Source: Bacillota bacterium | GTDB lineage: Bacteria > Bacillota > Clostridia > Clostridiales > Clostridiaceae | Direction: 5' to 3' | Length of the DNA stretch: 17,532 nt | Assembly: GCA_023435985.1 (NCBI GenBank) | Contig: JAEZKY010000050.1 | Location: 1-17,532, forward strand | Shown: one piece after another, positions 7,145-14,779 of the stretch | Position numbering within the stretch: position 1 is the stretch's first letter | Layout: each line of letters begins with the position of its first letter | Translations under genes and position numbers: made by a program | Notes under the pieces: model-generated | Databases searched by the model: none | The model's input: the letters and a program-made list of their open reading frames with translations, nothing else | Told to the model about the DNA's origin: nothing

Positions 7145-7752
7145 ATGAAGAAAAAAATTATATAAGGATTAATAGTAATACTGATGGCAATAGGAATTCT
7201 AACAGATATATATTCTTTTGCAGATACAACTAATGATACAACATCAAGTCAAATCCGACAGAACTATTTTTAAAATTGTAGATCTTGACGAAGCATGGGG
7301 TTTCCTAGAGGTAGCACAAGTAAAAACACTTTCTATAAAGCTTATAAGAGCTGGTAGAGCTATGAATGCAGGAGTATATTTTGTAACACAAAATACTGAC
7401 GATTTATTAGATGAAAAGCTTAGAAATAATCTTGGATTAAAGTTTTCCTTTCGTTCTACAGATATTAATGAGATAAAGAAAACTTTAGAATTCTTTGGTG
7501 TAGATAAGGAGGATGAAAACAACCAGAAACGCTTATGTGATTTGGAAAATGGACAGTAGCACATGAGGCAGGCCCAGTAGATGATACTGTTAAGGGCGGC
7601 AATGAATACAGCAAATATCCGTTAGATAATTGCTTGACTTTTATGTAGATAATAGCTGGGACTGGCTATCGTGGAATTGGCTTGACGGCATTGGAAAACA
7701 GGTTATGTATGGGCTATATAGATTGGATAAAAAACACAGGCATGGAGGATAA
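7145..7752 (+). pseudogene. VirB6/TrbL-like conjugation protein, broken N-terminal remnant
   Basis: ATG 7145 opens MKKKII, then a TAA (7163-7165) interrupts a signal-peptide-like hydrophobic stretch that continues in frame as GLIVILMAIGILTDIYSFA-DTTNDTTSSQ. The same frame resumes at 7553 as TVAHEAGPVDDTVKGG and NEYSKYPLDN. A one-base loss near 7631 shifts it to LDFYVDNSWDWLSWNWLDG and IGKQVMYGLY (7633-7719), after which homology stops and TAA ends it at 7750. These strings match the N-terminus of the large VirB6/TrbL-like membrane protein of Tn1549-type integrative conjugative elements of Firmicutes (recalled from memory). A VirB4-derived piece occupies 7248-7556 inside it. One nonsense codon, one frameshift, an internal foreign segment and loss of all downstream membrane helices make this a dead fragment. 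Confidence 0.7.
7248..7559 (+). pseudogene. VirB4-like conjugation ATPase, C-terminal fragment
   Basis: About 103 codons in one clean frame read FKIVDLDEAWGFLEVAQVKT (Walker B, LDEAW), then IRAGRAMNAGVYFVTQNTDD and NLGLKFSFRSTDINEIKKTL, ending DLENGQ at TAG 7557. This is the last part of the nucleotide-binding domain of the VirB4/TraE-type ATPase that energises type IV secretion in integrative conjugative elements. Intact proteins run about 600-800 residues, so Walker A and everything before it are missing, as are the final residues after DLENGQ. The frame has no internal stop, unlike the flanking VirB6 remnant, so it may have been moved here recently, or selection may have been recent. No start codon with a ribosome binding site is seen. 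Confidence 0.75.
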
Positions 7753-8224
7753 CTTAGATAATTAAGTATATTATATTTATAATGTTCAAAAATTGTTCAT
7801 AGCAGAAAAAATTTATTGATACTTAAAAGTTTAAGCTTTTTCATTAATGGGAACGTCATTAAGAAACATAAAGGGAGATATGATTCAATAAAAATAGCTA
7901 GAATTTTTAGAGCAAAAAGATATTCGTACTAATGAAAAAGAATATTTCTTTTAATGTGAAATATGAAATTTCCCCTAGAGGATTTTGTTATACAATATAT
8001 TAACTCATGTGTAAGCACAGTTATACATAAGAGTACTCTATAGATGGACTTTTATTAAATTGTCTATTCTAATAGGGTACTTTTTATAAATCAATTATTT
8101 TAAAAATCAGAAAGTCTATAAAAAATTGTTATATTCAAGATGGTAAAAAAGTGAGAAGCATATGTTATTTTTTGAAATACTTCATTACTATATGATTGAA
8201 TATAATTAAATAAATGACGTTAGT
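7753..8224. other. Gene-free AT-rich region
   Basis: No intact gene is visible. A ribosome-binding-site-like AAGGGAG precedes ATG 7880, but the frame has stops at its fourth and sixth codons. It then reads LEFLEQKDIRTNEKEYFF to TAA 7954, perhaps the wreck of a small protein gene. An imperfect hairpin lies at 8029-8085. No clear terminator for the minus-strand exporter gene ending at 8225 could be identified. Confidence 0.45.
8029..8085 (+). terminator. Imperfect hairpin with T-run, possible plus-strand terminator
   Basis: The left arm (8029-8049, AAGAGTACTCTA...) pairs imperfectly with the right arm (8061-8083), with G-T pairs and small bulges and an AT-rich loop, followed by TTTTT. Only the plus strand has the T-tail, so it would stop transcription coming from the degraded conjugation genes rather than from the exporter gene. 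Confidence 0.4.
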
Positions 8225-9685
8225 CTATAATTGATGAATTTTTATTGCATAATCTGTGTCGTTAGATATTTTACGGTTTAAAAATAGAGATAAAATGACG
8301 GCAAAGATAAGAATAACTACTTGGATAATAAATACCCGATGTATACCAAAAGTTAAAGATAAGGTTTGTACATTTTGATTATTAGCATTAGTTTTCATTA
8401 AATAATTGTTTTGGTTAGCAGTCATAATAGCAACAAATAAAGAGGTACCAAAAGCTCCAGCTATTTGTTGTAAAGTATTCATTATTGCAGTACCATGAGG
8501 AGCAGATTCAAGTGATAACTGATTTAAGCTGTTTGTTTGAGTTGGCGTGTTAATCATTCCAACAGCTAATAATGAAAAACAATGTAAAGTAATAATTGAA
8601 GGAATTGTTATCTTAGGTGATATAGTTAATGAAAAAATGAAAAATACAATTGCTGAAATAATAAATCCAGGAAGTATTAATACTTTAGGTCCAAATTTAT
8701 CATAAAGGTATCCTGAGATAGGAGATATTACGCCATTGATTAATCCGCCGGGTAACATTACAAGCCCTGCAGTAAAAGAACTTAATCCTAAAGCACCTTC
8801 AAGAAACATTGGCAAGATTAACATAGTAGCGAAATTAACCATATGCATAATTATTATAAGTATAGTTCCAATTGTGAACATAGGATATCTGAATAGTTGT
8901 ATATCTAGCATAGGAGTTTTCATATGCAATTGACGTAGTGAAAACATGATTAAGGCAATGCATCCAATGATTGTAGGAATAATCATTTTAGGAAAAATTC
9001 CTCCAATATTATTAACTCCATATATAAAACCTCCGAAGCTAATTGTAGATAATAAGATAGACATTATATCAAGAGAGGGTTTTGTTAATTGTGTTATATT
9101 CTGTATATATATATATCCCATAATAAGTGTAATAATAGAAAAAGGAATGATTGACCCAAATAACCATCTCCAGTTTAGCGATTGTAAAATAAGACCAGAA
9201 AGAGTAGGACCAATGGCTGGTGCACAAAACATCACTAGGTTAAATAATCCTAATGCTTTGCCACGGCTTTCCAAGGGATAAATAATCAGTAAGGTGTTTA
9301 TTATATTAGGTATTAATATCCCACTTCCTATAGCTTGAATCAATCGTCCTATTAATAAAACTGAAAAAGCAGGGGCAATTCCGGAAATTAATGTTCCGAT
9401 TAGAAATATAATTACAGGAGTTAAAAATAATTCTCTAGTTGTAAAGCTTTTAGTTAGGAAAGCAGAAAGTGGAATGGAAACACCCATAATAAGCATATAA
9501 CCTGTACTTAACCACTGGACTGTATTAGCAGATATGTTGAATTGAGTCATCAATACGCTTAAAGCCATGTTTAGCACTGTTTCATTTAACATGCAGAAAA
9601 AGCCAGCTGTTATTAGTACTATAGTAATTGGTATAATCTTTAATCTTTGTTTTTTGCAAATATACTTTTTTGATTTTTGATTCAT
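8225..9685 (-). CDS. DHA2-family (EmrB/QacA-like) MFS multidrug exporter
   Basis: This 486-residue polytopic membrane protein has about 14 hydrophobic segments, the size and topology of the DHA2 drug:proton antiporters. Helix 1 carries LNETVLNMALSVLM, a variant of the family motif 'LDxTIVNVALP' with Asn replacing the usual Asp. QWLSTGYMLIMGVSIPLSAF, a helix-4-like GRLIQAIGSGILIP, and motif C as FCAPAIGPTLSGLI followed by NWRWLFGSIIPF are typical of the family. The long Lys-rich N-terminus and short C-tail face the cytoplasm. Start ATG (9685) follows AAAGGAGGT (9700-9692). It has its own promoter with an overlapping palindrome, and the MarR gene lies upstream on the same strand, so drug-inducible export controlled by MarR is the natural reading. 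The substrate is unknown. Confidence 0.9.
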   Translation of the reverse strand: MNQKSKKYICKKQRLKIIPITIVLITAGFFCMLNETVLNMALSVLMTQFNISANTVQWLSTGYMLIMGVSIPLSAFLTKSFTTRELFLTPVIIFLIGTLISGIAPAFSVLLIGRLIQAIGSGILIPNIINTLLIIYPLESRGKALGLFNLVMFCAPAIGPTLSGLILQSLNWRWLFGSIIPFSIITLIMGYIYIQNITQLTKPSLDIMSILLSTISFGGFIYGVNNIGGIFPKMIIPTIIGCIALIMFSLRQLHMKTPMLDIQLFRYPMFTIGTILIIIMHMVNFATMLILPMFLEGALGLSSFTAGLVMLPGGLINGVISPISGYLYDKFGPKVLILPGFIISAIVFFIFSLTISPKITIPSIITLHCFSLLAVGMINTPTQTNSLNQLSLESAPHGTAIMNTLQQIAGAFGTSLFVAIMTANQNNYLMKTNANNQNVQTLSLTFGIHRVFIIQVVILIFAVILSLFLNRKISNDTDYAIKIHQL

Positions 9686-9718
9686 TCTATTACCTCCTTT
9701 TAGATAAGCAAAAGATTA

Positions 9719-9742
9719 TATGACAAACGAATAATTGTCATA
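9719..9742 (-). promoter_or_regulatory. Palindromic operator over the exporter transcription start
   Basis: TATGACAA (9719-9726) and TTGTCATA (9735-9742) form a perfect 8-8-8 inverted repeat that covers the predicted start near 9739, just downstream of the -10. A repressor bound here would block initiation. The neighbouring MarR protein is the obvious candidate. An 11-bp palindrome TTACTAAGTAA (9755-9765) also sits between -35 and -10. Confidence 0.6.
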
Positions 9743-9745
9743 CTA

Positions 9746-9774
9746 ATAATATACTTACTAAGTAATTTTGTCAA
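9746..9774 (-). promoter_or_regulatory. Sigma-A promoter of the MFS exporter
   Basis: On the minus strand, consensus TTGACA (9774-9769) and TATTAT (9751-9746) are separated by exactly 17 bp. The predicted start is near 9739, giving a leader of about 55 nt. The promoter is near-consensus and so needs a repressor for control, consistent with the overlapping palindromes. Confidence 0.8.
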
Positions 9775-9820
9775 ATACAATTGTAAATAAATGGAAAGTA
9801 TATATTTAAATTATTTTTAA

Positions 9821-9860
9821 ATAAAAAAGTAATCAACTTTTGAAGTGATTACTTTTTTAT
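9821..9860. terminator. Bidirectional terminator between marR and the exporter
   Basis: Perfect 15-bp arms 9821-9835 and 9846-9860 (core GTAATCA/TGATTAC flanked by A6/T6) with a 10-nt loop. T-runs occur on both strands. On the minus strand it would stop marR transcripts before the exporter promoter, so the two genes are independently transcribed. Confidence 0.8.
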
Positions 9861-10122
9861 AATCAAGGTATATTCAAAAAAATAGAAAGTTCGAACACTA
9901 ATGTTTAACCTTATAAAGGAAATTCAACTTGCATATACTTGCTGAGTACATAATTTGCATAAGATTATAGAAAAAAGAATATAAGATTTGAACTTCTTTT
10001 TTGATGGGGTTACTTATCAGCATAATGGATTAGTAAATTAACTATGAAACAAATATACTTACCTATCTAATTTCAAATTATATATAATATAATGAAATAA
10101 TTAATGATATAAATTATTACTC
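9861..10122. other. Spacer downstream of marR
   Basis: No coding sequence recognised. A second AT-only hairpin (AAAAAAGAA 9971-9979 with TTCTTTTTT 9994-10002) could help terminate minus-strand marR transcripts. Confidence 0.4.
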
Positions 10123-10554
10123 TTATAAATTATTCAAATTGTCATTTATTTTGCTAAGAACAGTTTGATAAATTTTTAATTCATTCTCAGAAATACCTTT
10201 TAAAATTTTTGTAAATATGCTTTCTATGTAAGGGGTAAGCTTTTCAGTCAAAGCTAATCCTTTTTCTGTTATATGGATAGAAAATGAACGTCTATCCTCT
10301 TTGATGGCGTGCCTTTCAACTAAAGTTTTTCTTTCTAATATATCAAGCATTCTTGTTAAAGTAGGTTGATCTTTATTTACTAGTTGGGCTAAAATTTTTT
10401 GATTTATTTTATTTTGTTTTGAAAGTTTAAATAAAACTTGCCATTGTTCAGCTGTTATATTAAAAACCATTAACTGTGAATTTAAGAAATAAACCATTTT
10501 TTTGTTAACTAAATTTGAAAAAGTGCCAATATCTTTATCATAAGATTCAAACAT
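10123..10554 (-). CDS. MarR-family transcriptional regulator
   Basis: A 143-residue winged-helix repressor. An N-terminal dimerisation helix is followed by NITAEQWQVLFKLSKQ, the HTH (QKILAQLVNKDQPTLTRMLD) and the wing, with the hallmark KEDRRSFSIHITEKGLAL (compare family 'D.RsxxixLTxxG'). A C-terminal helix completes the dimer (LKIYQTVLSKINDNL). MarR proteins usually repress a nearby efflux gene and themselves, and release DNA on binding small phenolic or other toxic ligands. Start ATG 10554 has TTGGAGGA upstream with 8-nt spacing. Two palindromes fit this reading: one on its own promoter (10570-10602) and another on the exporter promoter (9719-9742). The ligand is not readable. Confidence 0.92.
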   Translation of the reverse strand: MFESYDKDIGTFSNLVNKKMVYFLNSQLMVFNITAEQWQVLFKLSKQNKINQKILAQLVNKDQPTLTRMLDILERKTLVERHAIKEDRRSFSIHITEKGLALTEKLTPYIESIFTKILKGISENELKIYQTVLSKINDNLNNL

Positions 10555-10569
10555 ATAAATTCCTCCAAG

Positions 10570-10602
10570 TACTTGTTATAATGATTATTAGTATAACAAG
10601 TA
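10570..10602 (-). promoter_or_regulatory. MarR autoregulatory operator (11-11-11 palindrome)
   Basis: TACTTGTTATA (10570-10580) and TATAACAAGTA (10592-10602) are perfect 11-bp inverted arms around an 11-bp spacer. They cover the -10 element and start of the marR promoter. Half-site TTGTTATA resembles TTGTCATA at the exporter operator, differing by one base, though the half-sites there point the other way. Confidence 0.7.
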
Positions 10603-10618
10603 TGGTGGATTTTTTCAA
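10590..10618 (-). promoter_or_regulatory. Sigma-A promoter of marR
   Basis: On the minus strand TTGAAA (10618-10613) and TATACT (10595-10590) lie 17 bp apart, giving a start near 10583, inside the palindrome, and a leader of about 30 nt. Confidence 0.75.
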
Positions 10619-11029
10619 GCAATGATTGCAGAAAATAATATTAAATTTAATTGTGATAAACAATAAAGTTTGTTCAAAAATTAATGATATATAGATAAAC
10701 AAATAAGGAATATAGTAGTATAAAGATATTTTGATATTTCCATATGTCTTATTTTTATGTTTTATAAATTTTTTTAAACTATTTATTATGTAGAAATAAA
10801 GTAATTCTGTAAATTTTAAATTATAATAGAGTTAGAGTATTCAGAAACAAATATGCTACTTTTCTTAGTTGAAGAATAAATGAAAAAATAGAATTCTAAT
10901 TATATCTATAATGTGAACTTGATTCAATTAGATAAAATAATACAATATTAATTTCATAAAAACCTCAAACTTTCCTCACATTTAGTATCTATAATTTACA
11001 ATGTAAATAAATATATAGGAGGAAAAATT
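10619..11029. other. Divergent intergenic region upstream of the secreted MBL gene
   Basis: No gene seen. Plus-strand promoter candidates are TTGATT (10919-10924) / TACAAT (10941-10946) with 16 bp, and a TATAAT (10990-10995) lacking a good -35. The latter runs directly into the palindrome TTTACA-A-TGTAAA (10995-11007), which could bind a regulator. The ribosome binding site AGGAGGA (11018-11024) precedes the MBL start at normal spacing. Confidence 0.4.
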
Positions 11030-12289
11030 ATGTTAAGTAAGAATATACAAAGATTATTAAGTGCAGCAGTAGTAAGCGTGAGTATATATTCATTACCAAT
11101 GTTTTCTTTGGCAGCATCTGCGGCAACAAATGAATCATCAAATGCAGGAGCAGCTGATGTATCTGATTCTAAGACTAAAGGTAGTTCACCACATGAATTA
11201 CTTATGGATACAACTCCAATAGAGCCAACTAAAGTTTTTGATAATTTATATTTCGTAGGATCTAACGGAGTAGGATCATGGCTGGTAAATACCTCTGATG
11301 GGTTAATATTAATTGATGCAATGAGAACTACTGAAGATGCAGAAGATATTATCATTCCTGGTATTAAAAAATTGGGATTTGATCCAGCTAATATTAAGTA
11401 TATATTGGTAACACATGGACACGGAGACCATTATGGTGGTGCTCAATATATACATGATAACTATGGGACACCAATACTTATGAGTGCAGTTGATTGGAAC
11501 TATATGAATACCCATTTCACTGGAGCAAACGGACCAGAGTTTCCTAAGCCAACAACTCATACAGATATTACAGATGGTGAAAAGCTCACATTAGGAGACA
11601 CAAGTATTACAATTATTTCTACGCCTGGTCATACTCCAGGATGTGTGTCTTTAATTATTCCAGTAACTGATAATGGTACAAAACATATGGTAGGTATGTG
11701 GGGAGGTACTGGGCTTCCAGATTCGATTGAGGACAATGAAAAATACTTAAGTTCTCTTGATTACTTTGATAAATTTACTGATGCAACTCAAGTAGATGCT
11801 GAAATTACTGGTCATCCATTTGTAGATAATAGCATTCAAAGAATGGAAACTCTCCGTAACCGTAAAGCTGGTGATCCAAATCCTTATGTTATTGGTGAGG
11901 ATGCCTATAAAGCTTATATGGATAAGATGAAAACTAATGTTACTGAAAATATTGAAAAATTAAGTAAACAAGCTCAAACAGCAGTAACTAAAGGATGGAC
12001 TAAGAATTCTGCTGGTAAATGGGTATACTATGATAACTCAGGAGTTTTGACAACTAATACTTGGAAACAAATAAGTGGTAAATGGTATTATTTTGACAGT
12101 TCAAGTGCAGCAGTAGAAGGATGGCAAGAAATTAATGATAAGTGGTATTATTTTAATGATTCATGTGAAGCAGTAATAGGATGGCAAGAAATTGGTGACA
12201 AGTGGTACTACTTTGATGAAAATTATGAAATGGTTCATGATAGCTACATAGAAGGCTATTTTCTAACATCATCAGGAGAAATGAATTAA
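11030..12289 (+). CDS. Secreted metallo-beta-lactamase-fold hydrolase with cell-wall-binding repeats
   Basis: A 419-residue exported enzyme. Residues 1-32 form a signal peptide (basic LSKNIQRLL, hydrophobic core, cleavage likely after LAASA). After a Ser/Ala-rich linker, residues about 55-300 are an MBL fold. THGHGDHYGGA gives H129, H131, D133 and H134; STPGHTPG gives H201; TGHPF gives H262. This ligand set and the NPYVIGEDAYKAYM tail most resemble subclass B3-type enzymes. Residues about 322-405 carry four 20-residue aromatic repeats (GWQEIGDKWYYFDENYE type), choline/cell-wall-binding modules that hold the protein at the cell surface. ATG 11030 has a strong AGGAGGA. It is closely similar to the 14865 gene across the enzyme domain, which lacks both signal peptide and repeats. 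Substrate unknown: antibiotic, lactone or other ester/amide cleavage are all possible, so resistance is not claimed. Confidence 0.88.
   Translation: MLSKNIQRLLSAAVVSVSIYSLPMFSLAASAATNESSNAGAADVSDSKTKGSSPHELLMDTTPIEPTKVFDNLYFVGSNGVGSWLVNTSDGLILIDAMRTTEDAEDIIIPGIKKLGFDPANIKYILVTHGHGDHYGGAQYIHDNYGTPILMSAVDWNYMNTHFTGANGPEFPKPTTHTDITDGEKLTLGDTSITIISTPGHTPGCVSLIIPVTDNGTKHMVGMWGGTGLPDSIEDNEKYLSSLDYFDKFTDATQVDAEITGHPFVDNSIQRMETLRNRKAGDPNPYVIGEDAYKAYMDKMKTNVTENIEKLSKQAQTAVTKGWTKNSAGKWVYYDNSGVLTTNTWKQISGKWYYFDSSSAAVEGWQEINDKWYYFNDSCEAVIGWQEIGDKWYYFDENYEMVHDSYIEGYFLTSSGEMN
12061..12240 (+). repeat. 60-bp coding repeats (cell-wall-binding modules)
   Basis: Three successive 60-bp units start at 12061, 12121 and 12181 with no length drift. 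The last two share ATGGCAAGAAATT and AAGTGGTA. A diverged unit precedes them. They encode the GW...KWYYF modules of the secreted enzyme and likely arose by tandem duplication. Confidence 0.75.
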
Positions 12290-12340
12290 CAATTCATTAG
12301 AAAGTAAAGTTTCGTTTTGAGATAACTTACTGTTTAATAC

Positions 12341-12382
12341 AAAACTAAAGGGCAGATTGTTGAGAATCTGCCCTTTAGTTTT
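12341..12382. terminator. Bidirectional terminator, MBL gene / histidine kinase
   Basis: Perfect 18-bp arms 12341-12358 and 12365-12382 (AAAACTAAAGGGCAGATT and its complement) with a 6-nt loop. T4 ends both strands. It serves the plus-strand MBL gene and probably also the minus-strand kinase gene, whose stop is at 12525. The stretch 12383-12524 holds an AT dinucleotide run and no gene. Confidence 0.88.
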
Positions 12383-12524
12383 GAGAATATATATATATAT
12401 TAATATAAAAAGAAAAATGTATTAATATTATATTTCATGTTATTTCATGGGATGTTCTAACTATGCGGGTTTTAGAGTTGAAAGCGAAAATCAGGTATCT
12501 AATCAATATTTTCCTTCAAGTACC

Positions 12525-13931
12525 TTAACTATCTTTCCTTGGTATTGTAAACCATACTCGTGTACCTACACCTATTTGACTCTCAATTCCGTATGTGTAA
12601 TGGTGCAGCTCAAAAATCTCCTTAACAATTGCCATACCAAGCCCTGCACAACTTTTTCCACTCTTTCTAGATTTATCAACCTTGTAAAAACGATCCCAAA
12701 TATAAGGCAGCGTATCTCTAGGAATTCCTTCTCCATAATCAATAATATTAATATGAATATTGGATGCTATATTTGTTATGCTGATTTCAACAATGCCATC
12801 TAAATTAGAGTGTCTAATAGCATTTTGCAATATATTACAAAACACTGAATTGATTTTATTTTTGTCTGCAATGATGAGCAGTGTATCATTAAATGTTTTT
12901 AGGACAATTTGTACATTTTTTTCCGCAGCAAGAGCCTGTATATTATTTATAGTATCCTTAATTAATACAATAAGACAAAATGAAGAGCATTCAAGAATAT
13001 AGTTTCCTGATTGAATTTCTGACAATTCAAGAATATCTTCCACCATAGTAGTTAACTTTTTAGAATTCATTATAATAATTTCAGCATATTTGTCTTTGTC
13101 TTTTTTATCTACGATGTCACAATCAAGTAATAACTCCCCATATGCCCGAATGGAACTGATTGGAGTTTTAAGTTCATGAGATATATTAGCTATAAACTGC
13201 TTTTGTATATTATCTTTTTGTTTTAATTGTCTAGCCATATGATTAATAGTTTGAGCAAGCATAGCTACTTCATCTTTTGATTTAACAGAAACTACTGTAT
13301 CAAAATAACCTTCTGCAATCCGCTTAGAAGCCTCGTTGATTTCTAAAATAGGTTTAGAAAACTTATTTGCTAATATAAAGGCAATACAACTTCCAATAAG
13401 CAAGGAAAATAAACATACCATCATTAACTGTTGCTTTAAAACAGCTGTTGTTTCATTAATTGGTTCCATAAAAGATTGAATAATTACATAGCCTTTTTGA
13501 GCATCATTTACTGAATTACCCATTACAATGGATGTAAATCTTGTATCTTTTGTCTTAAATAATTTTACTGTTTTTTGAGTTTGGGGTTGTATTTTAGTTT
13601 TTATGTAATTAACGTTTTCTTGAATAATTGAATCGCTATTGTTTACTTTGTTAGTAGCTGAGGTGTAATCTATATTAAAATTTTCATCTGTTACAATCAC
13701 TAGACAATCTGATGCAGAACCAAAGTCTATAATTTCATGCAATATATCATCTGATGAAGTATTATTTTCAATCATGGATGAAACCTCAGTAAGTTCTCCT
13801 TGCATTATTTTATTTCGCTGGTAAACGTAATATTTCTCAAAAAAAACAACTTGAAAAATCCAAGAAATTGCAAATATAATGACAATATTTAAAATAATAA
13901 ATCCCCATAACTTTCCTATTAATTTATTCAT
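12525..13931 (-). CDS. Two-component sensor histidine kinase (HAMP-HisKA-HATPase)
   Basis: A 468-residue membrane sensor. Helix 1 is residues about 9-31, followed by an extracellular domain (about 32-167), helix 2 (about 169-188, LMMVCLFSLLIGSCIAFIL), HAMP (about 189-240), and HisKA with SHELKTP (phospho-acceptor H252). The HATPase has N-box NILQNAIRHSN (N370), G1 DYGEG (398-402), F-box WDRFYK and G2 GLGMA (431-435). It is complete, ending FTIPRKDS. The extracellular domain looks like a small PAS/Cache-type sensor, but its ligand cannot be read. The start overlaps the response regulator stop by 8 nt, so the two are translationally coupled; GGTGA lies just upstream inside the regulator gene. 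It would phosphorylate the 13924-14619 protein. Its position between two paralogous MBL enzymes suggests it senses the wall or an envelope stress relevant to them, which is inference only. Confidence 0.93.
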   Translation of the reverse strand: MNKLIGKLWGFIILNIVIIFAISWIFQVVFFEKYYVYQRNKIMQGELTEVSSMIENNTSSDDILHEIIDFGSASDCLVIVTDENFNIDYTSATNKVNNSDSIIQENVNYIKTKIQPQTQKTVKLFKTKDTRFTSIVMGNSVNDAQKGYVIIQSFMEPINETTAVLKQQLMMVCLFSLLIGSCIAFILANKFSKPILEINEASKRIAEGYFDTVVSVKSKDEVAMLAQTINHMARQLKQKDNIQKQFIANISHELKTPISSIRAYGELLLDCDIVDKKDKDKYAEIIIMNSKKLTTMVEDILELSEIQSGNYILECSSFCLIVLIKDTINNIQALAAEKNVQIVLKTFNDTLLIIADKNKINSVFCNILQNAIRHSNLDGIVEISITNIASNIHINIIDYGEGIPRDTLPYIWDRFYKVDKSRKSGKSCAGLGMAIVKEIFELHHYTYGIESQIGVGTRVWFTIPRKDS

Positions 13932-14619
13932 TTTCTATCACCTTCAGCCTATAACCAACTCCCCATACCGTCTGAATACATCTTTTTTCACAATCAAGCT
14001 TTTCTCTTAATTGTTTTATATGTGTATCTACAGTTCTAAAATCATTGATGTCCTTATCATTCCAAATTTTTTCAAGCAACTTTTCCCTTGAAAAAGTAAT
14101 ATTAGGGTTATTAGCAAGAATAAATAAAAGATCAAATTCTTTTTTAGTAAGTAGAATTTCGGTATCATATACAAAAACTTCCCTAGTAAAAAGATTAATT
14201 CTAATTTTTCCGACGCTAATATATGATCTTTCTGTTACACTCATTTTTTTCACTCTCTTTAGAACAGCTTGAACTCTAGCTATTACTTCCTTAAGACTAA
14301 AGGGCTTCGTAATATAATCATCTGCTCCGATATTAAAACATTGGAGCTTATTGTACTCTTTAGAAAATACAGTGAGCATGATAATGGGTATATCAGATGC
14401 AGCTCTCACTTGTTTAAGTACTTCTATTCCATCAATTTCAGGAAGCGAAATATCTAGCAAAATCAAATCTACCAGTTCACGGGTAAGTATATCCAGGGCT
14501 TCTTTTCCATCATAAGCTTGGAGCGCATTATATCCTTCATTCAATAAATAGATTTTAAGTGCATTATTAATTTGTTCATCATCTTCAACAATCAAAATAG
14601 TGAATTTAGTTTCATACAT
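13924..14619 (-). CDS. OmpR-family response regulator
   Basis: A 231-residue DNA-binding regulator. The receiver domain (residues about 6-118) has the acidic pair D13/D14, phospho-acceptor D56 (ILLDISLPEIDG), T83 and K105 (ITKPFS). A linker leads to a winged-helix effector domain (about 130-228), recognised by LTKKEFDLLFILANNPNITF, SREKLLEKIW, DFRTVDTHIKQLREKL and the final VWGVGYRL. This is the PhoB/OmpR/VanR architecture. It is the first gene of the minus-strand pair with the kinase. ATG 14619 has ATGAGGAT upstream with about 10-nt spacing. Its promoter faces away from the 14865 MBL gene across a 245-bp region with palindromic ACATGT motifs, which could be its own sites. Confidence 0.95.
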   Translation of the reverse strand: MYETKFTILIVEDDEQINNALKIYLLNEGYNALQAYDGKEALDILTRELVDLILLDISLPEIDGIEVLKQVRAASDIPIIMLTVFSKEYNKLQCFNIGADDYITKPFSLKEVIARVQAVLKRVKKMSVTERSYISVGKIRINLFTREVFVYDTEILLTKKEFDLLFILANNPNITFSREKLLEKIWNDKDINDFRTVDTHIKQLREKLDCEKRCIQTVWGVGYRLKVIENE

Positions 14620-14719
14620 ATAGAACCATCCTCATTTAAATATTGTACAACGACCGTATGGAGAACACAGCATTTTTTATGTAAGGTACATTCAAAAAAT
14701 AATAGATTCATGTACAACT

Positions 14720-14748
14720 AGTATAATAGAAGTTTATCTACATGTAAA
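14720..14748 (-). promoter_or_regulatory. Sigma-A promoter of the two-component operon
   Basis: On the minus strand TTTACA (14748-14743) and TATACT (14725-14720) are 17 bp apart; start near 14713, leader about 95 nt. Two ACATGT hexamers (14740-14745 and 14754-14759), 14 bp apart, overlap its -35 and the opposing promoter's -35 and could be a shared regulator site. Confidence 0.65.
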
Positions 14749-14750
14749 TA

Positions 14751-14779
14751 TTGACATGTCTGAATTGAAATACTAAAAT
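14751..14779 (+). promoter_or_regulatory. Probable sigma-A promoter of the cytoplasmic MBL gene
   Basis: Consensus TTGACA (14751-14756) and TAAAAT (14774-14779) with a 17-bp spacer; start predicted near 14786. The -10 lies inside the left arm of the large palindrome at 14768-14829. The -35 is only 3 bp from the divergent promoter's -35, so the two operons share one control region. Confidence 0.55.

Noticed and set aside
8736..9281. Plus-strand open frames opposite the exporter gene
   Set aside because: Antisense shadows of hydrophobic codons in the 14-TM transporter; no start signals.
11030..12289. Calling the MBL genes beta-lactam resistance genes
   Set aside because: The metal ligands define only the superfamily, which covers lactonases, glyoxalases and many others; nothing in the sequence fixes the substrate.
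12447..13002. Plus-strand open frames opposite the histidine kinase gene
   Set aside because: The minus strand carries a complete kinase with all catalytic boxes; these are its shadows.
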